Assembly: GCF_002095435.2 (NCBI RefSeq)
Contig: NZ_MJEJ02000050.1
Span: forward strand, 62,001-126,000
Direction of reading: 5' to 3'
From: Williamsia sp. 1138
GTDB lineage: Bacteria; Actinomycetota; Actinomycetes; Mycobacteriales; Mycobacteriaceae
Length of the DNA: 64,000 nucleotides
Shown here piece after piece: positions 42,885-51,850 of this stretch (positions are counted from its first letter, which is position 1; every line of letters begins with the position of its first letter). A program made the position numbers and the translations under genes. The notes below the pieces were generated by a model. That model was given only the letters and a program-made list of their open reading frames with translations. It made no database searches and was not told the DNA's origin.

Positions 42885-44171
42885 ATGGCCGGAGACATCG
42901 TCCCAATCGAACTCGGAATCACCGAGGGCAACACGTTCACCTTGTGGGCTCCGCGCTGGCGCGAGGGCGACGACGAGTGGGAGGCCTTCCTCGGTCTCGA
43001 AGAGGACCTGTACGGGTTCAGCTCCGTCGCAGAGCTCGTTGCGTTCATTCGCTCGGGTACCGACAACGATCTCGTCGAGCATCCCGCCTGGAACACGGTG
43101 GTCGGCCTCAAGGCCGACGAGCTCGAGCCGGCCGAGGGCCACTCCTACGACCTGATCGCGGTTCCCGAACTGGCCTCCGAAGATCCGACCCCCGAGGTGA
43201 TCGCGAAGCTCGAGGACGTCCTCGAGATCGTCAGGATCATCGGGGAAGTCTGCGAGCTGACCGCGATCACCAAGTTCTTCAACGGGAACCCCATCCTCGG
43301 TGCTGTCACCACGGGTACTCGTAACTTCGTCGGCAAAGACGGCGCGGAGTTGTGGGAGCGCATCGGAACTCTCATCGACAAGCGCTGGGATGACGTCATC
43401 GACGCCATCGACGCCGTCATCAAGACCCCCGAGGTCGACGCGGAGGCTGTCTCCGTCGCCGAGGCCGAAATACTCGCTGCCGCGAGCGCCGAAGACGAAG
43501 ACGAGCCGGACGACGACGTCGAATTGGTGGCGGGTGACGACACCGACGATGACGATGACGATGACGCGGTCGAAGAAGATGACGATCTCGAGGACGAAGA
43601 TGACGAGATCGACGAAGACGACTTCTGGGGTTCGGTCGGCATCGATCCGATTCAGATCATCACCAGCGCCGGCGAGTTCTTCTCACTGCGTTGCTATTTG
43701 GACGACGATCCGGTGTTCCTCGGCAAGAACGGCAAGATCTTCGCCTTCGGCTCCAAGCGTGCCCTCGAGCGTTTCCTGGCCGACGACAACGAACACGACC
43801 TGTCAGCCGTCAGCACGTTCGAGGAGATCCAGATCGCCGCGACCGACGGATCGCTCGAGATCGATGTCTACGACGACAATGTGTATGTACTGCCGGGTCT
43901 GACCGACGACATCGCGGACGGCCCGCGCCGCATCGATCGGCGGCAACTCGAACTCGCGGTCGAATTGCTCACCGATGCTGCTGATTTCGCCGACGACGAT
44001 TCGGTCGCCGAGGCGCTGGGCTCGACCACTCCGCTGGGCTGGTTCGTGAACTACGCACTCAACCCCGACCCGAAGCGGATGGCTCCGAGCGCGCCGTTCG
44101 ACAACGAGTCCGAGGCGTGGCGCGCGCTCGAGCACGAGTTCGAGACCCGGCTCGAGAAGAAGCGCGACTAG
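42885..44171 (+). CDS. Conserved acidic protein (Rv3311 position)
   Basis: A 428-residue protein with an N-terminal domain (APRWREGDDEWEAFLGLEED) and a C-terminal domain separated by an extremely acidic stretch at about residues 203-248 (Asp/Glu runs such as DDTDDDDDDDAVEEDDD). It has no signal peptide. The place between upp and add, and the N-terminal sequence, match the conserved actinobacterial protein Rv3311 of unknown function. The acidic tract may be an interaction or flexible linker region; an Asp-rich low-complexity tract is prone to length change. The ATG at 42885 follows TAGGCTCTG. Confidence 0.78.
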   Translation: MAGDIVPIELGITEGNTFTLWAPRWREGDDEWEAFLGLEEDLYGFSSVAELVAFIRSGTDNDLVEHPAWNTVVGLKADELEPAEGHSYDLIAVPELASEDPTPEVIAKLEDVLEIVRIIGEVCELTAITKFFNGNPILGAVTTGTRNFVGKDGAELWERIGTLIDKRWDDVIDAIDAVIKTPEVDAEAVSVAEAEILAAASAEDEDEPDDDVELVAGDDTDDDDDDDAVEEDDDLEDEDDEIDEDDFWGSVGIDPIQIITSAGEFFSLRCYLDDDPVFLGKNGKIFAFGSKRALERFLADDNEHDLSAVSTFEEIQIAATDGSLEIDVYDDNVYVLPGLTDDIADGPRRIDRRQLELAVELLTDAADFADDDSVAEALGSTTPLGWFVNYALNPDPKRMAPSAPFDNESEAWRALEHEFETRLEKKRD

Positions 44172-44174
44172 GGG

Positions 44175-44237
44175 CCGCTCGGCGCGAAGTCCCGCCCGCT
44201 CGGCGGCCGTATTGGCAGGCTGAGCGGCAGTATCGGC
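44175..44237. repeat. 21-bp tandem repeat, three units
   Basis: Units at 44175-44195, 44196-44216 and 44217-44237 share a CCGCTCGGCG-type core followed by a variable tail; on the minus strand the core reads GCCGAGCGG. It lies just after the acidic protein and before the convergent add gene. The same core and period occur in the arrays at 61.2-61.5 kb. Confidence 0.6.
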
Positions 44238-44249
44238 ACGCCGGGCAGA

Positions 44250-45365
44250 TCAGCCGATCAGCACCGCGTAGCCGGGTTTGATGACGTCGTCGATGATCGC
44301 GAGGCGCTCGTCGAAATGGATGAAGGCCGACTTCATCGCGTTGACGGTGAACCGCTCGAGATCGGACCATCCGTACCCGAACTGGTCGACGAGCACCTTG
44401 CACTCACGACTCATGGTCGTGTCGCCCATCAGCCGATTGTCGGTGTTGACCGTGACGCGAAAACGCAGGCGGGCCAGCACGTTGAACGGGTGCTCGGCGA
44501 GGCTCGCGACTGCTCCCGTCTGCACATTGGAACTGGGGCACAGTTCCAACGGGATCCGCTTGTCCCGCACATAATTCGCCACATCGCCGAGTTTCGCGTC
44601 CGGGAATGACGCTGCTGCGGGATCCGCGCCGACGGGGAGAGCGATGTCCTCGATGACCCGCACACCATGACCGAGCCGATCCGTCCCACAGAAGCTGATC
44701 GCCTCGTGGATCGAGGGCAACCCGAATGCCTCCCCGGCGTGAATCGTGAACGGGGCATTGTTCGCCCGCATGTACTCGAAGGCGTCGAGATGCCGGCTGG
44801 GCGGGTAGCCGGCTTCGGCGCCCGCGATGTCGAATCCGACGACCCCGCGGTGGCGGAACCGCACCGCCAGTTCGGCGATCTCGCGGGAGCGGGCCGCGTG
44901 TCGCATCGCCGTCACCAGCGTACGCACCTGAATCCGCCGTCCCCGGCCGGCAGCCTGCGCGGTACCGTCCTCGAATCCCCGCAGAACTGCCTCGACGACC
45001 TCGTCGAGGGTCAGTCCGTCCTCGAGATGCTGCTCGGGTGCGAAGCGCACCTCGGCGTACACCACCCCGTCGTCCGCGAGGTCTTCGGCGCACTCACGGG
45101 CCACCCGTTCGAGGGAGGAGGCGGTCTGCATCACGGCGACCGTGTGCTTGAACGTCTCCAGATAGCGAACCAGGGAACCGCTGTCGGCTGCCTCTCGGAA
45201 CCAGGCGCCCACGGCGGCAACGTCATCGGCTGGTAGCTCGTCGTATCCGATCTCCTCGGCCAATTCGAGCACGGTCGCAGGACGTAATCCACCGTCGAGG
45301 TGGTCGTGGAGAAGCACCTTGGGAGCGAGTGCGATGGACGGAAGATCCAGCGGCGACGTTGTCAT
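44250..45365 (-). CDS. add: Adenosine deaminase
   Basis: A 371-residue zinc-dependent deaminase that converts adenosine and deoxyadenosine to inosine. The metal ligands are in [12 protein letters not shown] and the [10 protein letters not shown] stretch, with the catalytic Glu and Asp near GHGVRVIED and NTDNRLM. It starts at ATG 45365, overlapping the DeoA stop by 4 bp, and follows cdd-deoA in one operon (Rv3315c-Rv3313c order in M. tuberculosis). The product inosine is split by the PNP at 36819. Confidence 0.94.
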   Translation of the reverse strand: MTTSPLDLPSIALAPKVLLHDHLDGGLRPATVLELAEEIGYDELPADDVAAVGAWFREAADSGSLVRYLETFKHTVAVMQTASSLERVARECAEDLADDGVVYAEVRFAPEQHLEDGLTLDEVVEAVLRGFEDGTAQAAGRGRRIQVRTLVTAMRHAARSREIAELAVRFRHRGVVGFDIAGAEAGYPPSRHLDAFEYMRANNAPFTIHAGEAFGLPSIHEAISFCGTDRLGHGVRVIEDIALPVGADPAAASFPDAKLGDVANYVRDKRIPLELCPSSNVQTGAVASLAEHPFNVLARLRFRVTVNTDNRLMGDTTMSRECKVLVDQFGYGWSDLERFTVNAMKSAFIHFDERLAIIDDVIKPGYAVLIG

Positions 45366-46669
45366 GCCTCGACCGTAACGCGATCGATGACCCTCGACAG
45401 GGTCTGCGGCGGTGTCGACCCGATCACGGTCGAGCCCGCGAGCGCGGCCCTTCCCGAGGCAAATCTCTCGGGCGTGGCGGTGTACATCGTGAACAACGGA
45501 TCGCCCGCCTCGACGCGGTCACCCGAACGCACGTGCATCCGGACACCGGCCTCGGCCTGAACCGACTCACCTTGCCGTGCCCGTCCCGCACCGAGACGCC
45601 AGGCCGCTCTGCCCACCGACATCGCGTCGACCGACTCGATCACGCCTGCCGACTCGGCGGAGATGGTCTCGGAATGGTCGGCTTGCGGGAGTGCCGCCTT
45701 CGGGTCGCCGCCCTGGCCCCGGACCATCGCCTCCCACACATCCATCGCCTTGCCGTTGCGCAGGTTGTCGGTCACGTCGACACCGGTCATCCCGGCAGCG
45801 GCCAGCATCTCCGTCGCCAAGGCCACGGTCAGCTCCACGACGTCGGCCGGACCGCCACCGGAGAGCACCTCCAGCGACTCGGCGACCTCGAGCGCGTTGC
45901 CGGCTGTCATCCCCAGCGGTTCCCACATGGACGTGAGGAGCGCGGACGTCCGGACGCCCGCCTCGTTGCCGAGCTCGACCATGATCTGCGCGAGTTCGCG
46001 GGCATCGGCCTCCGATTTCATGAAGGCTCCGGCGCCGACCTTGACGTCGAGCACCAGGGCCTGCGTGCCCTCGGCGATCTTCTTGCTCATGATGGAGCTC
46101 GCGATGAGCGGGATCGATTCGACGGTTCCTGTCACATCGCGCAACGCGTACAACTTCTTGTCGGCCGGCGCCAGAGACGCTCCAGCCGCACACACGACCG
46201 CGCCCACGGATTCCAGCAGCGAGACGATCTCGTCGTAGCTCAGATCGCTGCGCCACCCGGCTATCGCCTCTAGTTTGTCTAGAGTGCCTCCTGTGTGACC
46301 CAGGCCACGTCCGGATAATTGAGGCACCGCGATTCCGTACGAAGCGACCAGCGGCGCGAGTGGAAGGGTGATCTTGTCCCCCACACCACCCGTCGAGTGT
46401 TTGTCGACCGTCATTAGTGGTCTGCCGGCGCGCCGGAGGCCGCTGAAGTCCATTCGCTGCCCCGAGTTGGTCATCGCGGTGGTCCACCGCGAGATCTCGC
46501 GACGGTCCATGCCTCGCAACAGTATCGCCATGGCGAGGGCCGACATCTGTTCGTCGTGGACCTCGCCCGCGGTGAACCCATCGATCACCCAGTCGATCTC
46601 GGCATCGCTGAGGGCACCGCCGTCGCGTTTGGTCGCGATCACCGAGACGGCGTCGAAACTCTCACCCAC
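45362..46669 (-). CDS. deoA: Thymidine (pyrimidine nucleoside) phosphorylase
   Basis: A 435-residue nucleoside phosphorylase that releases thymine or uracil and (deoxy)ribose-1-phosphate. It has the family block [10 protein letters not shown], the [18 protein letters not shown] motif and the C-terminal domain. GGAGG lies 8 nt upstream of GTG 46669, which I chose; GTG 46678 and a longer frame to 46765 are less likely. The start overlaps cdd by 8 bp. DeoA and Cdd together degrade cytidine and deoxycytidine. Confidence 0.93.
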   Translation of the reverse strand: MGESFDAVSVIATKRDGGALSDAEIDWVIDGFTAGEVHDEQMSALAMAILLRGMDRREISRWTTAMTNSGQRMDFSGLRRAGRPLMTVDKHSTGGVGDKITLPLAPLVASYGIAVPQLSGRGLGHTGGTLDKLEAIAGWRSDLSYDEIVSLLESVGAVVCAAGASLAPADKKLYALRDVTGTVESIPLIASSIMSKKIAEGTQALVLDVKVGAGAFMKSEADARELAQIMVELGNEAGVRTSALLTSMWEPLGMTAGNALEVAESLEVLSGGGPADVVELTVALATEMLAAAGMTGVDVTDNLRNGKAMDVWEAMVRGQGGDPKAALPQADHSETISAESAGVIESVDAMSVGRAAWRLGAGRARQGESVQAEAGVRMHVRSGDRVEAGDPLFTMYTATPERFASGRAALAGSTVIGSTPPQTLSRVIDRVTVEA

Positions 46670-47090
46670 GGTGTTCACCTCCAGACGCGAGCCGTCCCGC
46701 CTCGAGGTCGGCAGGCCCGAACGAGTCGGGCAACAGCTGTCCGAGCGGTCTCGGTCCGTCGGCATGATCGATCAACATCTCGGTACCGCCGTGCTCGAGA
46801 AGAACCTGCCGGCAGCGCCCACACGGCATCAGCACCTCGCCTCGACTGTCCGTGCACGAGAGCGCCAACAGGCGCCCACCACCGGTGATGTGCAAGTTTC
46901 CGGCCAGCGTGCACTCGGCACAGAGGCCTAAACCATATGAGACATTTTCCACATTGCAACCTGTCACGAAACGCCCATCGTCGACTAGGGCCGCGGCGCC
47001 GACCGGATAGTCGGAGTAGGGCGCATAGGCGCCCCGCATGGCGTCTAAAGCTTTGGTGCGCAACAGTTTCCAGTTGACTTCAGGGGCCAT
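46662..47090 (-). CDS. cdd: Cytidine deaminase
   Basis: A 142-residue zinc deaminase that turns cytidine or deoxycytidine into uridine or deoxyuridine. It shows the substrate-binding CNVENVSYGLGLCAE and the zinc motif PCGRCRQ, plus AYAPYSDYPVGAA at the N-terminus. The ATG at 47090 is the first gene of the cdd-deoA-add operon, divergent from sdhC across 224 bp that hold both promoters. It feeds uridine to DeoA. Confidence 0.94.
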   Translation of the reverse strand: MAPEVNWKLLRTKALDAMRGAYAPYSDYPVGAAALVDDGRFVTGCNVENVSYGLGLCAECTLAGNLHITGGGRLLALSCTDSRGEVLMPCGRCRQVLLEHGGTEMLIDHADGPRPLGQLLPDSFGPADLEAGRLASGGEHRG

Positions 47091-47149
47091 GAGATGACCT
47101 TACCGGTACACCGGCGGGCCCGCACGAGGACCGCACTTAACATCGCAAC

Positions 47150-47168
47150 AATGGTAAGGCAACCCTAA
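47150..47168. promoter_or_regulatory. Possible iron-box (IdeR/DtxR-like) in the cdd/sdhC divergent region
   Basis: AATGGTAAGGCAACCCTAA read on the minus strand is TTAGGGTTGCCTTACCATT, which agrees with the IdeR consensus TTAGGTTAGGCTAACCTAA at 12 of 19 positions (hand count). The sdh operon encodes heme and Fe-S proteins, so iron control is plausible, but the match is below that of strong IdeR sites. Confidence 0.3.
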
Positions 47169-47314
47169 ATCGAGATGCATTGCAGCTCTTGTCGACTCGG
47201 GGAGGATTCCTCCCTGGTTCAGCTTGGGTTTATGGTTTGTTTCGTGGGTCCACGATCGAGCAGCCGGAACCGCGCTCGACGCATCCATCAACGATGTTGG
47301 AGGCCAATTTCTCG

Positions 47315-47719
47315 ATGAGCATTCCTACAGAGACCGCGCCCGCGCCGGTGCGCAAACGTTCCCTGTATCGGGGTGACCCAGGCATGTGGTCCTGGGTACT
47401 GCACCGGATCACCGGTGTCTCGATTTTCTTCTTTCTCTTTGTACACGTGCTCGACACGGCCGTGATCCGCATCGATCCGGACAAGTACTCGGAGATCATC
47501 GAGACGTACAAGAACCCGATCATCGGCCTGATGGAAATCGGCCTGGTCGCGTGTGTCCTCTACCACGCACTGAACGGTGTTCGGATCATCCTGGTCGACT
47601 TCTGGTCCAAGGGACCCAAGTACCAGCGTCAGATGCTGTGGACCATCCTGACCCTGTTCGCGATCCTCTTCGGCGCGGCAGCGATACGCCTGCTGCAACT
47701 TATCGTGGAACACCTTTAG
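47315..47719 (+). CDS. sdhC: Succinate dehydrogenase cytochrome b556 subunit
   Basis: A 134-residue membrane anchor with three transmembrane helices. The family start RKRSLYRGDPGMWSWVLHRITG is followed by the axial-heme/quinone region HVLDT and YHALNGVRI. GGAGG lies 11 nt before ATG 47315; an ATG at 47294 would lengthen it by seven residues. First gene of sdhCDAB, the aerobic complex II (Rv3316-Rv3319). It anchors SdhA and SdhB and reduces quinone. Confidence 0.93.
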   Translation: MSIPTETAPAPVRKRSLYRGDPGMWSWVLHRITGVSIFFFLFVHVLDTAVIRIDPDKYSEIIETYKNPIIGLMEIGLVACVLYHALNGVRIILVDFWSKGPKYQRQMLWTILTLFAILFGAAAIRLLQLIVEHL

Positions 47720-47731
47720 GAGGCGCCGCAG

Positions 47732-48184
47732 ATGACCACTCCGAACAGCCCCATCCTCGCGAAGGTCGTGGGCACCGACCACGACCGTCCGGCAAGCCTC
47801 GACAACCCCCGTTCACCGCGGCGGGCCAAGGGCGGCAACTTCGAGAAGAACGCCTGGCTCTTCATGCGCTTCTCGGGTCTCGCACTGATCATCCTGACGA
47901 TCGGCCACATGTTCATCATGTTGGCCTGGGACGACGGCGTGCACCGGATCGACGCGTCCTTCGTGGCCGCACGTTGGAAAGATCCCTTCTGGCAGGTCTG
48001 GGACATCAGCATGCTCTGGCTTGCCCAGCTGCACGGTGGCAACGGTGTGCGCACCGTGATCGCCGATTACTCCCGTAAGGACTCGACGCGTTTCTGGCTG
48101 AACGTGCTCCTGGCACTGTCGATGATCCTGGTGCTGCTCACCGGCACCTACGCCCTGCTCACCTTCGACGTCAACAGCGTCTGA
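47732..48184 (+). CDS. sdhD: Succinate dehydrogenase membrane anchor subunit
   Basis: A 150-residue membrane subunit with three transmembrane helices (around WLFMRFSGLALIILTIGHMF, a middle helix with QLHGGNGVRTVI and a last one with MILVLLTGTYALL). The His in TIGHMF is a candidate heme ligand. GGAGG precedes ATG 47732, 12 bp after sdhC. It forms the quinone site with SdhC. The N-terminal 50 residues are hydrophilic and lie in the cytoplasm. Confidence 0.92.
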   Translation: MTTPNSPILAKVVGTDHDRPASLDNPRSPRRAKGGNFEKNAWLFMRFSGLALIILTIGHMFIMLAWDDGVHRIDASFVAARWKDPFWQVWDISMLWLAQLHGGNGVRTVIADYSRKDSTRFWLNVLLALSMILVLLTGTYALLTFDVNSV

Positions 48185-48212
48185 TCCGGCCCTGGAAACG
48201 GAGCAAGTACAC

Positions 48213-49967
48213 ATGCAGGAACATCGTTACGACGTGGTGATCATCGGCGCAGGCGGCGCCGGGATGCGTGCGGCCATCGAAGCAGGCCCCCGGACCCGTA
48301 CCGCGGTGCTGACCAAGCTCTACCCCACCCGTAGTCATACCGGCGCCGCACAGGGCGGCATGTGCGCCGCACTCGCGAACGTCGAAGAAGACAACTGGGA
48401 ATGGCACACCTTCGACACGGTCAAGGGCGGCGACTACCTCGCCGACCAGGACGCCGTGGAGATCATGGCCAAAGAGGCCATCGACGCCGTTCTCGACCTC
48501 GAGAAGATGGGGCTGCCGTTCAACCGCACCCCTGAGGGCAAGATCGACCAGCGTCGCTTCGGTGGCCACACGCGCGACCATGGCAAGAGCCCGGTCCGCC
48601 GCGCCTGCTACGCCGCAGACCGCACCGGCCACATGATCCTGCAGACCCTCTACCAGAACTGCGTCAAGCACGACGTCGAGTTCTTCAACGAGTTCTACGC
48701 GCTCGACATCTGCCTCACGGAGAACTCCGAGGGCGAGAAGGTTGCTACCGGTGTGGTTGCCTACGAGCTGGCCACCGGTGAGATCCATGTCTTCCACGCC
48801 AAGTCGATCGTCTTCGCGACCGGCGGCTCGGGCCGCATGTACAAGACCACCTCCAATGCCCACACCCTGACCGGTGACGGGATGGGGATCGTCTTCCGCA
48901 AGGGACTCCCCCTCGAGGACATGGAGTTCCACCAGTTCCACCCGACCGGCCTTGCCGGCCTCGGCATCTTGATCTCCGAAGCGGTGCGCGGTGAAGGTGG
49001 GATCCTGCGCAATGCGGACGGCGAACGGTTCATGGAGCGCTACGCCCCGACCATCAAGGACCTCGCGCCTCGCGACATCGTCGCCCGCTCCATGGTCCTC
49101 GAGGTACTCGAGGGCCGCGGCGCGGGTCCGAACAAGGACTACGTCTACATCGACGTGACCCACCTCGGCGAGGAGGTTCTCAACGAGAAGCTCCCCGACA
49201 TCACCGAGTTCGCGCGCACCTATCTCGGCGTCGACCCGGTGACCGAGTACGTGCCGGTGTTCCCGACCTGTCACTACGTCATGGGTGGCATCCCCACCAA
49301 GATCAACGGTGAGGTGCTGGCCAACAACGACGAGGTCGTCCATGGCCTGTACGCCGCGGGTGAGTGCGCCTGCGTCTCGGTGCACGGTGCCAACCGACTC
49401 GGCACCAACTCGCTGCTCGACATCAACGTGTTCGGCCGCCGGGCAGGTATCGCCGCCGCCGAGTACGCGCTGGCGAACGAGTTCACCGAGCTCCCGGAGA
49501 CACCGACCAAGATGGTCGACGAATGGCTCGAGCTGGTCCTGTCCGAGCACGGACACGAGCGGGTCGCCGACATCCGCACCGAGCTGCAGGCCTCGATGGA
49601 CGCGAACGCCTCGGTGTTCCGTACCGAAGAGACGCTCAAGCAGGCCCTGACCGACATCCACGGATTCAAGGAGCGGTACAGCTCGATCCGCGTGCACGAC
49701 AAGGGCAAGCGCTTCAACAGCGACCTCCTCGAAGCGATCGAGCTGGGCTTCCTGCTCGAGATGGCCGAGGTCACCGTGGTCGGCGCCCTGAACCGCAAGG
49801 AATCGCGCGGCGGGCACGCTCGCGAGGACTACCCGGATCGCGACGACACCAATTACATGCGGCACACGATGGCCTACAAGAAGGGTGACGCCCTCCTGTC
49901 GGACATCGAATTGGACTACAAGCCAGTGGTCCAGACGCGCTACGAGCCGATGGAGCGGAAGTACTGA
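48213..49967 (+). CDS. sdhA: Succinate dehydrogenase flavoprotein subunit
   Basis: A 584-residue subunit that oxidises succinate to fumarate. The FAD is expected to be covalently linked to His42 in RSHTGAAQGG; the N-terminal GAGGAGMRAAIEAG binds ADP. Catalytic residues lie in the FHQFHPTGL and HGANRLGTNSLLD blocks. The C-terminal helical domain is complete. It has a 1-bp overlap with sdhB, so the two are co-translated. Length and motifs are typical. Confidence 0.96.
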   Translation: MQEHRYDVVIIGAGGAGMRAAIEAGPRTRTAVLTKLYPTRSHTGAAQGGMCAALANVEEDNWEWHTFDTVKGGDYLADQDAVEIMAKEAIDAVLDLEKMGLPFNRTPEGKIDQRRFGGHTRDHGKSPVRRACYAADRTGHMILQTLYQNCVKHDVEFFNEFYALDICLTENSEGEKVATGVVAYELATGEIHVFHAKSIVFATGGSGRMYKTTSNAHTLTGDGMGIVFRKGLPLEDMEFHQFHPTGLAGLGILISEAVRGEGGILRNADGERFMERYAPTIKDLAPRDIVARSMVLEVLEGRGAGPNKDYVYIDVTHLGEEVLNEKLPDITEFARTYLGVDPVTEYVPVFPTCHYVMGGIPTKINGEVLANNDEVVHGLYAAGECACVSVHGANRLGTNSLLDINVFGRRAGIAAAEYALANEFTELPETPTKMVDEWLELVLSEHGHERVADIRTELQASMDANASVFRTEETLKQALTDIHGFKERYSSIRVHDKGKRFNSDLLEAIELGFLLEMAEVTVVGALNRKESRGGHAREDYPDRDDTNYMRHTMAYKKGDALLSDIELDYKPVVQTRYEPMERKY

Positions 49968-50755
49968 TGACTGCCACCACCGATATCGCCGACGTACGCC
50001 ACGACGATCCACCGTTGCCTCCGGTTCCCGACGAGGCCACGATGGTCACGCTCAAGATCAGCCGGTTCAACCCGGAAGATCCTGACGCACAGGGGTTCGA
50101 GAGCTTCCGGGTGCCGGCTCTGCCGACCGACCGGCTGCTCAATCTGCTGCTGTATGTGAAGGGCTACCTCGACGGCACGCTCACCTTCCGCCGCTCGTGC
50201 GCCCACGGTGTGTGCGGGTCGGATGCCATGCGGATCAACGGCGTCAACCGGCTGGCCTGCAAGCTGCTCATGAAGGACATGCTCCCCAAGGACAAGTCCA
50301 AAGAGATCACCATCACCGTCGAGCCCATCAAGGGCCTGCCGGTAGAGAAGGATCTCGTCGTGAACATGGAACCGTTCTTCGACGCATACCGCGCTGTCAA
50401 GCCGTTCCTCATGACCAGCGGCAACGAGCCGACTCGCGAGCGGATCCAGAGCCAGACCGACCGGGCGCGTTTCGACGACACCACCAAGTGCATTCTGTGC
50501 GCGTGCTGCACGACGAGCTGCCCGGTGTACTGGAACGAGGGCAGCTACTTCGGACCGGCCGCCATCGTGAACGCTCATCGCTTCATCTTCGACAGCCGTG
50601 ACGAAGGTGCCGCCGAGCGTCTCGACATCCTCAACGAGGTCGACGGCGTCTGGCGCTGCCGCACCACGTTCAACTGCACCGACGCCTGCCCCCGCGGCAT
50701 CCAGGTCACGCAGGCAATCCAAGAAGTCAAGCGCGCGTTGATGTTTGCTCGCTGA
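49967..50755 (+). CDS. sdhB: Succinate dehydrogenase iron-sulfur subunit
   Basis: A 262-residue protein that passes electrons from SdhA to the membrane subunits. The [2Fe-2S] ligands are in SCAHGVCGSDAM and the NRLAC that follows; the [4Fe-4S] cluster is in CILCACCTTSCP, and the [3Fe-4S] motif in CRTTFNCTDACPRGI. All expected cysteines are present. The N-terminus has an extra 20-residue acidic segment before the family domain. Confidence 0.96.
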   Translation: MTATTDIADVRHDDPPLPPVPDEATMVTLKISRFNPEDPDAQGFESFRVPALPTDRLLNLLLYVKGYLDGTLTFRRSCAHGVCGSDAMRINGVNRLACKLLMKDMLPKDKSKEITITVEPIKGLPVEKDLVVNMEPFFDAYRAVKPFLMTSGNEPTRERIQSQTDRARFDDTTKCILCACCTTSCPVYWNEGSYFGPAAIVNAHRFIFDSRDEGAAERLDILNEVDGVWRCRTTFNCTDACPRGIQVTQAIQEVKRALMFAR

Positions 50756-50867
50756 GCTTCGATCTCTCGTTTCAAGTAATGGCCGTCGCCCTCACCGGGC
50801 GACGGCCACTGTGCGCTCTGGGGTCCGGTGACCCACCGCGGGACCGACCCGCGCTAGCCTCTGGCAC

Positions 50868-51689
50868 ATGGGTACCGGCAACATCTACGCGGCGTGTGGG
50901 CTGGTGCTCGCGGCCATTCTGACCGGATGCAGCACGAACTCGCCGGGCGCACCGACCGCCGAACCCGCCCCACTTCCCGCCGATCAGATCGTGTTCGCGG
51001 TGAGCTCTGGACCGGGGTACAGCCCCACGATCATGTTCTCTCTCCAATCGCCGGCGATCGCGATCTACGGTGACGGTCGCATCCTGCTGCGGAACCCGCT
51101 CGAGAACTACGACCTCCCCGGCAGTTACTCCGTGTCGCGGGTCGAACCCGCCGAGGTGGCCAGGTTCGTCGCCGCGACCGAAGCGGGCGGGCTCATCTCC
51201 CCCTCGACCGACGCCGGCGATCCGCAGGTCACCGACCAGGGCAACACCACGTTCACCCTGCACGCCGACACCGCTCCCGCGACCCTGAGCGTCTACGCCT
51301 ACGGCTCGCGCTTCACCGAAGGGCTCAGCGCCGACGAGAAGGCGGTACGCGCCCGACTCGCCGAACTGATCGACGCTGCACGAGGTCTCGCAGACGGTCG
51401 ACCAACCGAAGACCTTGTCCCCGACGAGGTCACCGTCTTCGAACTCGAGGCCGCAGAGGACCCGGCTGCAACGGTTCCGTGGCCGGGCCCCGACCCCGAG
51501 GAGTTTCTGACAGGACGGTCCCCGGTGTACGGGGTCGAGCGGTGCGGAGTCCTGCGTGGGCCGGATGCCGCGACAGTCCATTCGGCGTCCCTGGACAACC
51601 GGGGTGCGGCCTGGCTCGTCGACGGCGCGAACCGGGTGCTGGTGGTGAACCCGCTCCCCTTTGGCGGCGTGTCCTGCGAATCGGGTTGA
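50868..51689 (+). CDS. Secreted lipoprotein of unknown function
   Basis: A 273-residue protein with a signal peptide ending in a lipobox (AAILTGC), so Cys24 is probably lipidated. The mature part begins with a Pro/Ala-rich linker and contains no motif that I recognise; one stretch (SSGPGYSPTIMFSLQSPAIAI) is predicted beta. The two C-terminal cysteines (ERCGVL, SCESG) may pair. It stands between sdhB and a CitE-like gene of opposite strand and has its own likely promoter in the 112-bp gap. Confidence 0.75.
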   Translation: MGTGNIYAACGLVLAAILTGCSTNSPGAPTAEPAPLPADQIVFAVSSGPGYSPTIMFSLQSPAIAIYGDGRILLRNPLENYDLPGSYSVSRVEPAEVARFVAATEAGGLISPSTDAGDPQVTDQGNTTFTLHADTAPATLSVYAYGSRFTEGLSADEKAVRARLAELIDAARGLADGRPTEDLVPDEVTVFELEAAEDPAATVPWPGPDPEEFLTGRSPVYGVERCGVLRGPDAATVHSASLDNRGAAWLVDGANRVLVVNPLPFGGVSCESG

Positions 51690-51734
51690 GCACTCGCCCC
51701 CGATGGGTGTGGGGTCGACGCCGGCCCACCCACT

Positions 51735-51810
51735 ATCTGCTCCAGTTGTAGACAGATGCTCCACTTCTAGCGCTCTGGAAGTGGAGCAGATCCCCGAAAC
51801 TGGAGCAGAT
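51735..51810. terminator. Nested double inverted repeat between convergent genes
   Basis: Outer arms ATCTGCTCCAGTT (51735-51747) and its exact complement at 51798-51810 enclose inner arms TGCTCCACTTC (51757-51767) and their exact complement at 51778-51788. Inner and outer arms are related in sequence (CTGCTCCA and TGCTCCA), so the pair probably arose by duplication. It lies between the convergent lipoprotein and CitE-like genes and may act as a two-way terminator. Confidence 0.6.
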
Positions 51811-51850
51811 CAGCGGGCGCGGCGCAGTTCGCGGTCCGAGAGGGTGGACC

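Noticed and set aside
44172-44249. Possible simple terminator between the acidic protein and add
   Set aside because: The stretch is better described as a 21-bp tandem repeat; I see no single clean stem.
48171-50012. 613-residue minus-strand frame opposite sdhA
   Set aside because: It mirrors codon bias of sdhA on the other strand; the sdhA and sdhB motifs are complete on the plus strand.
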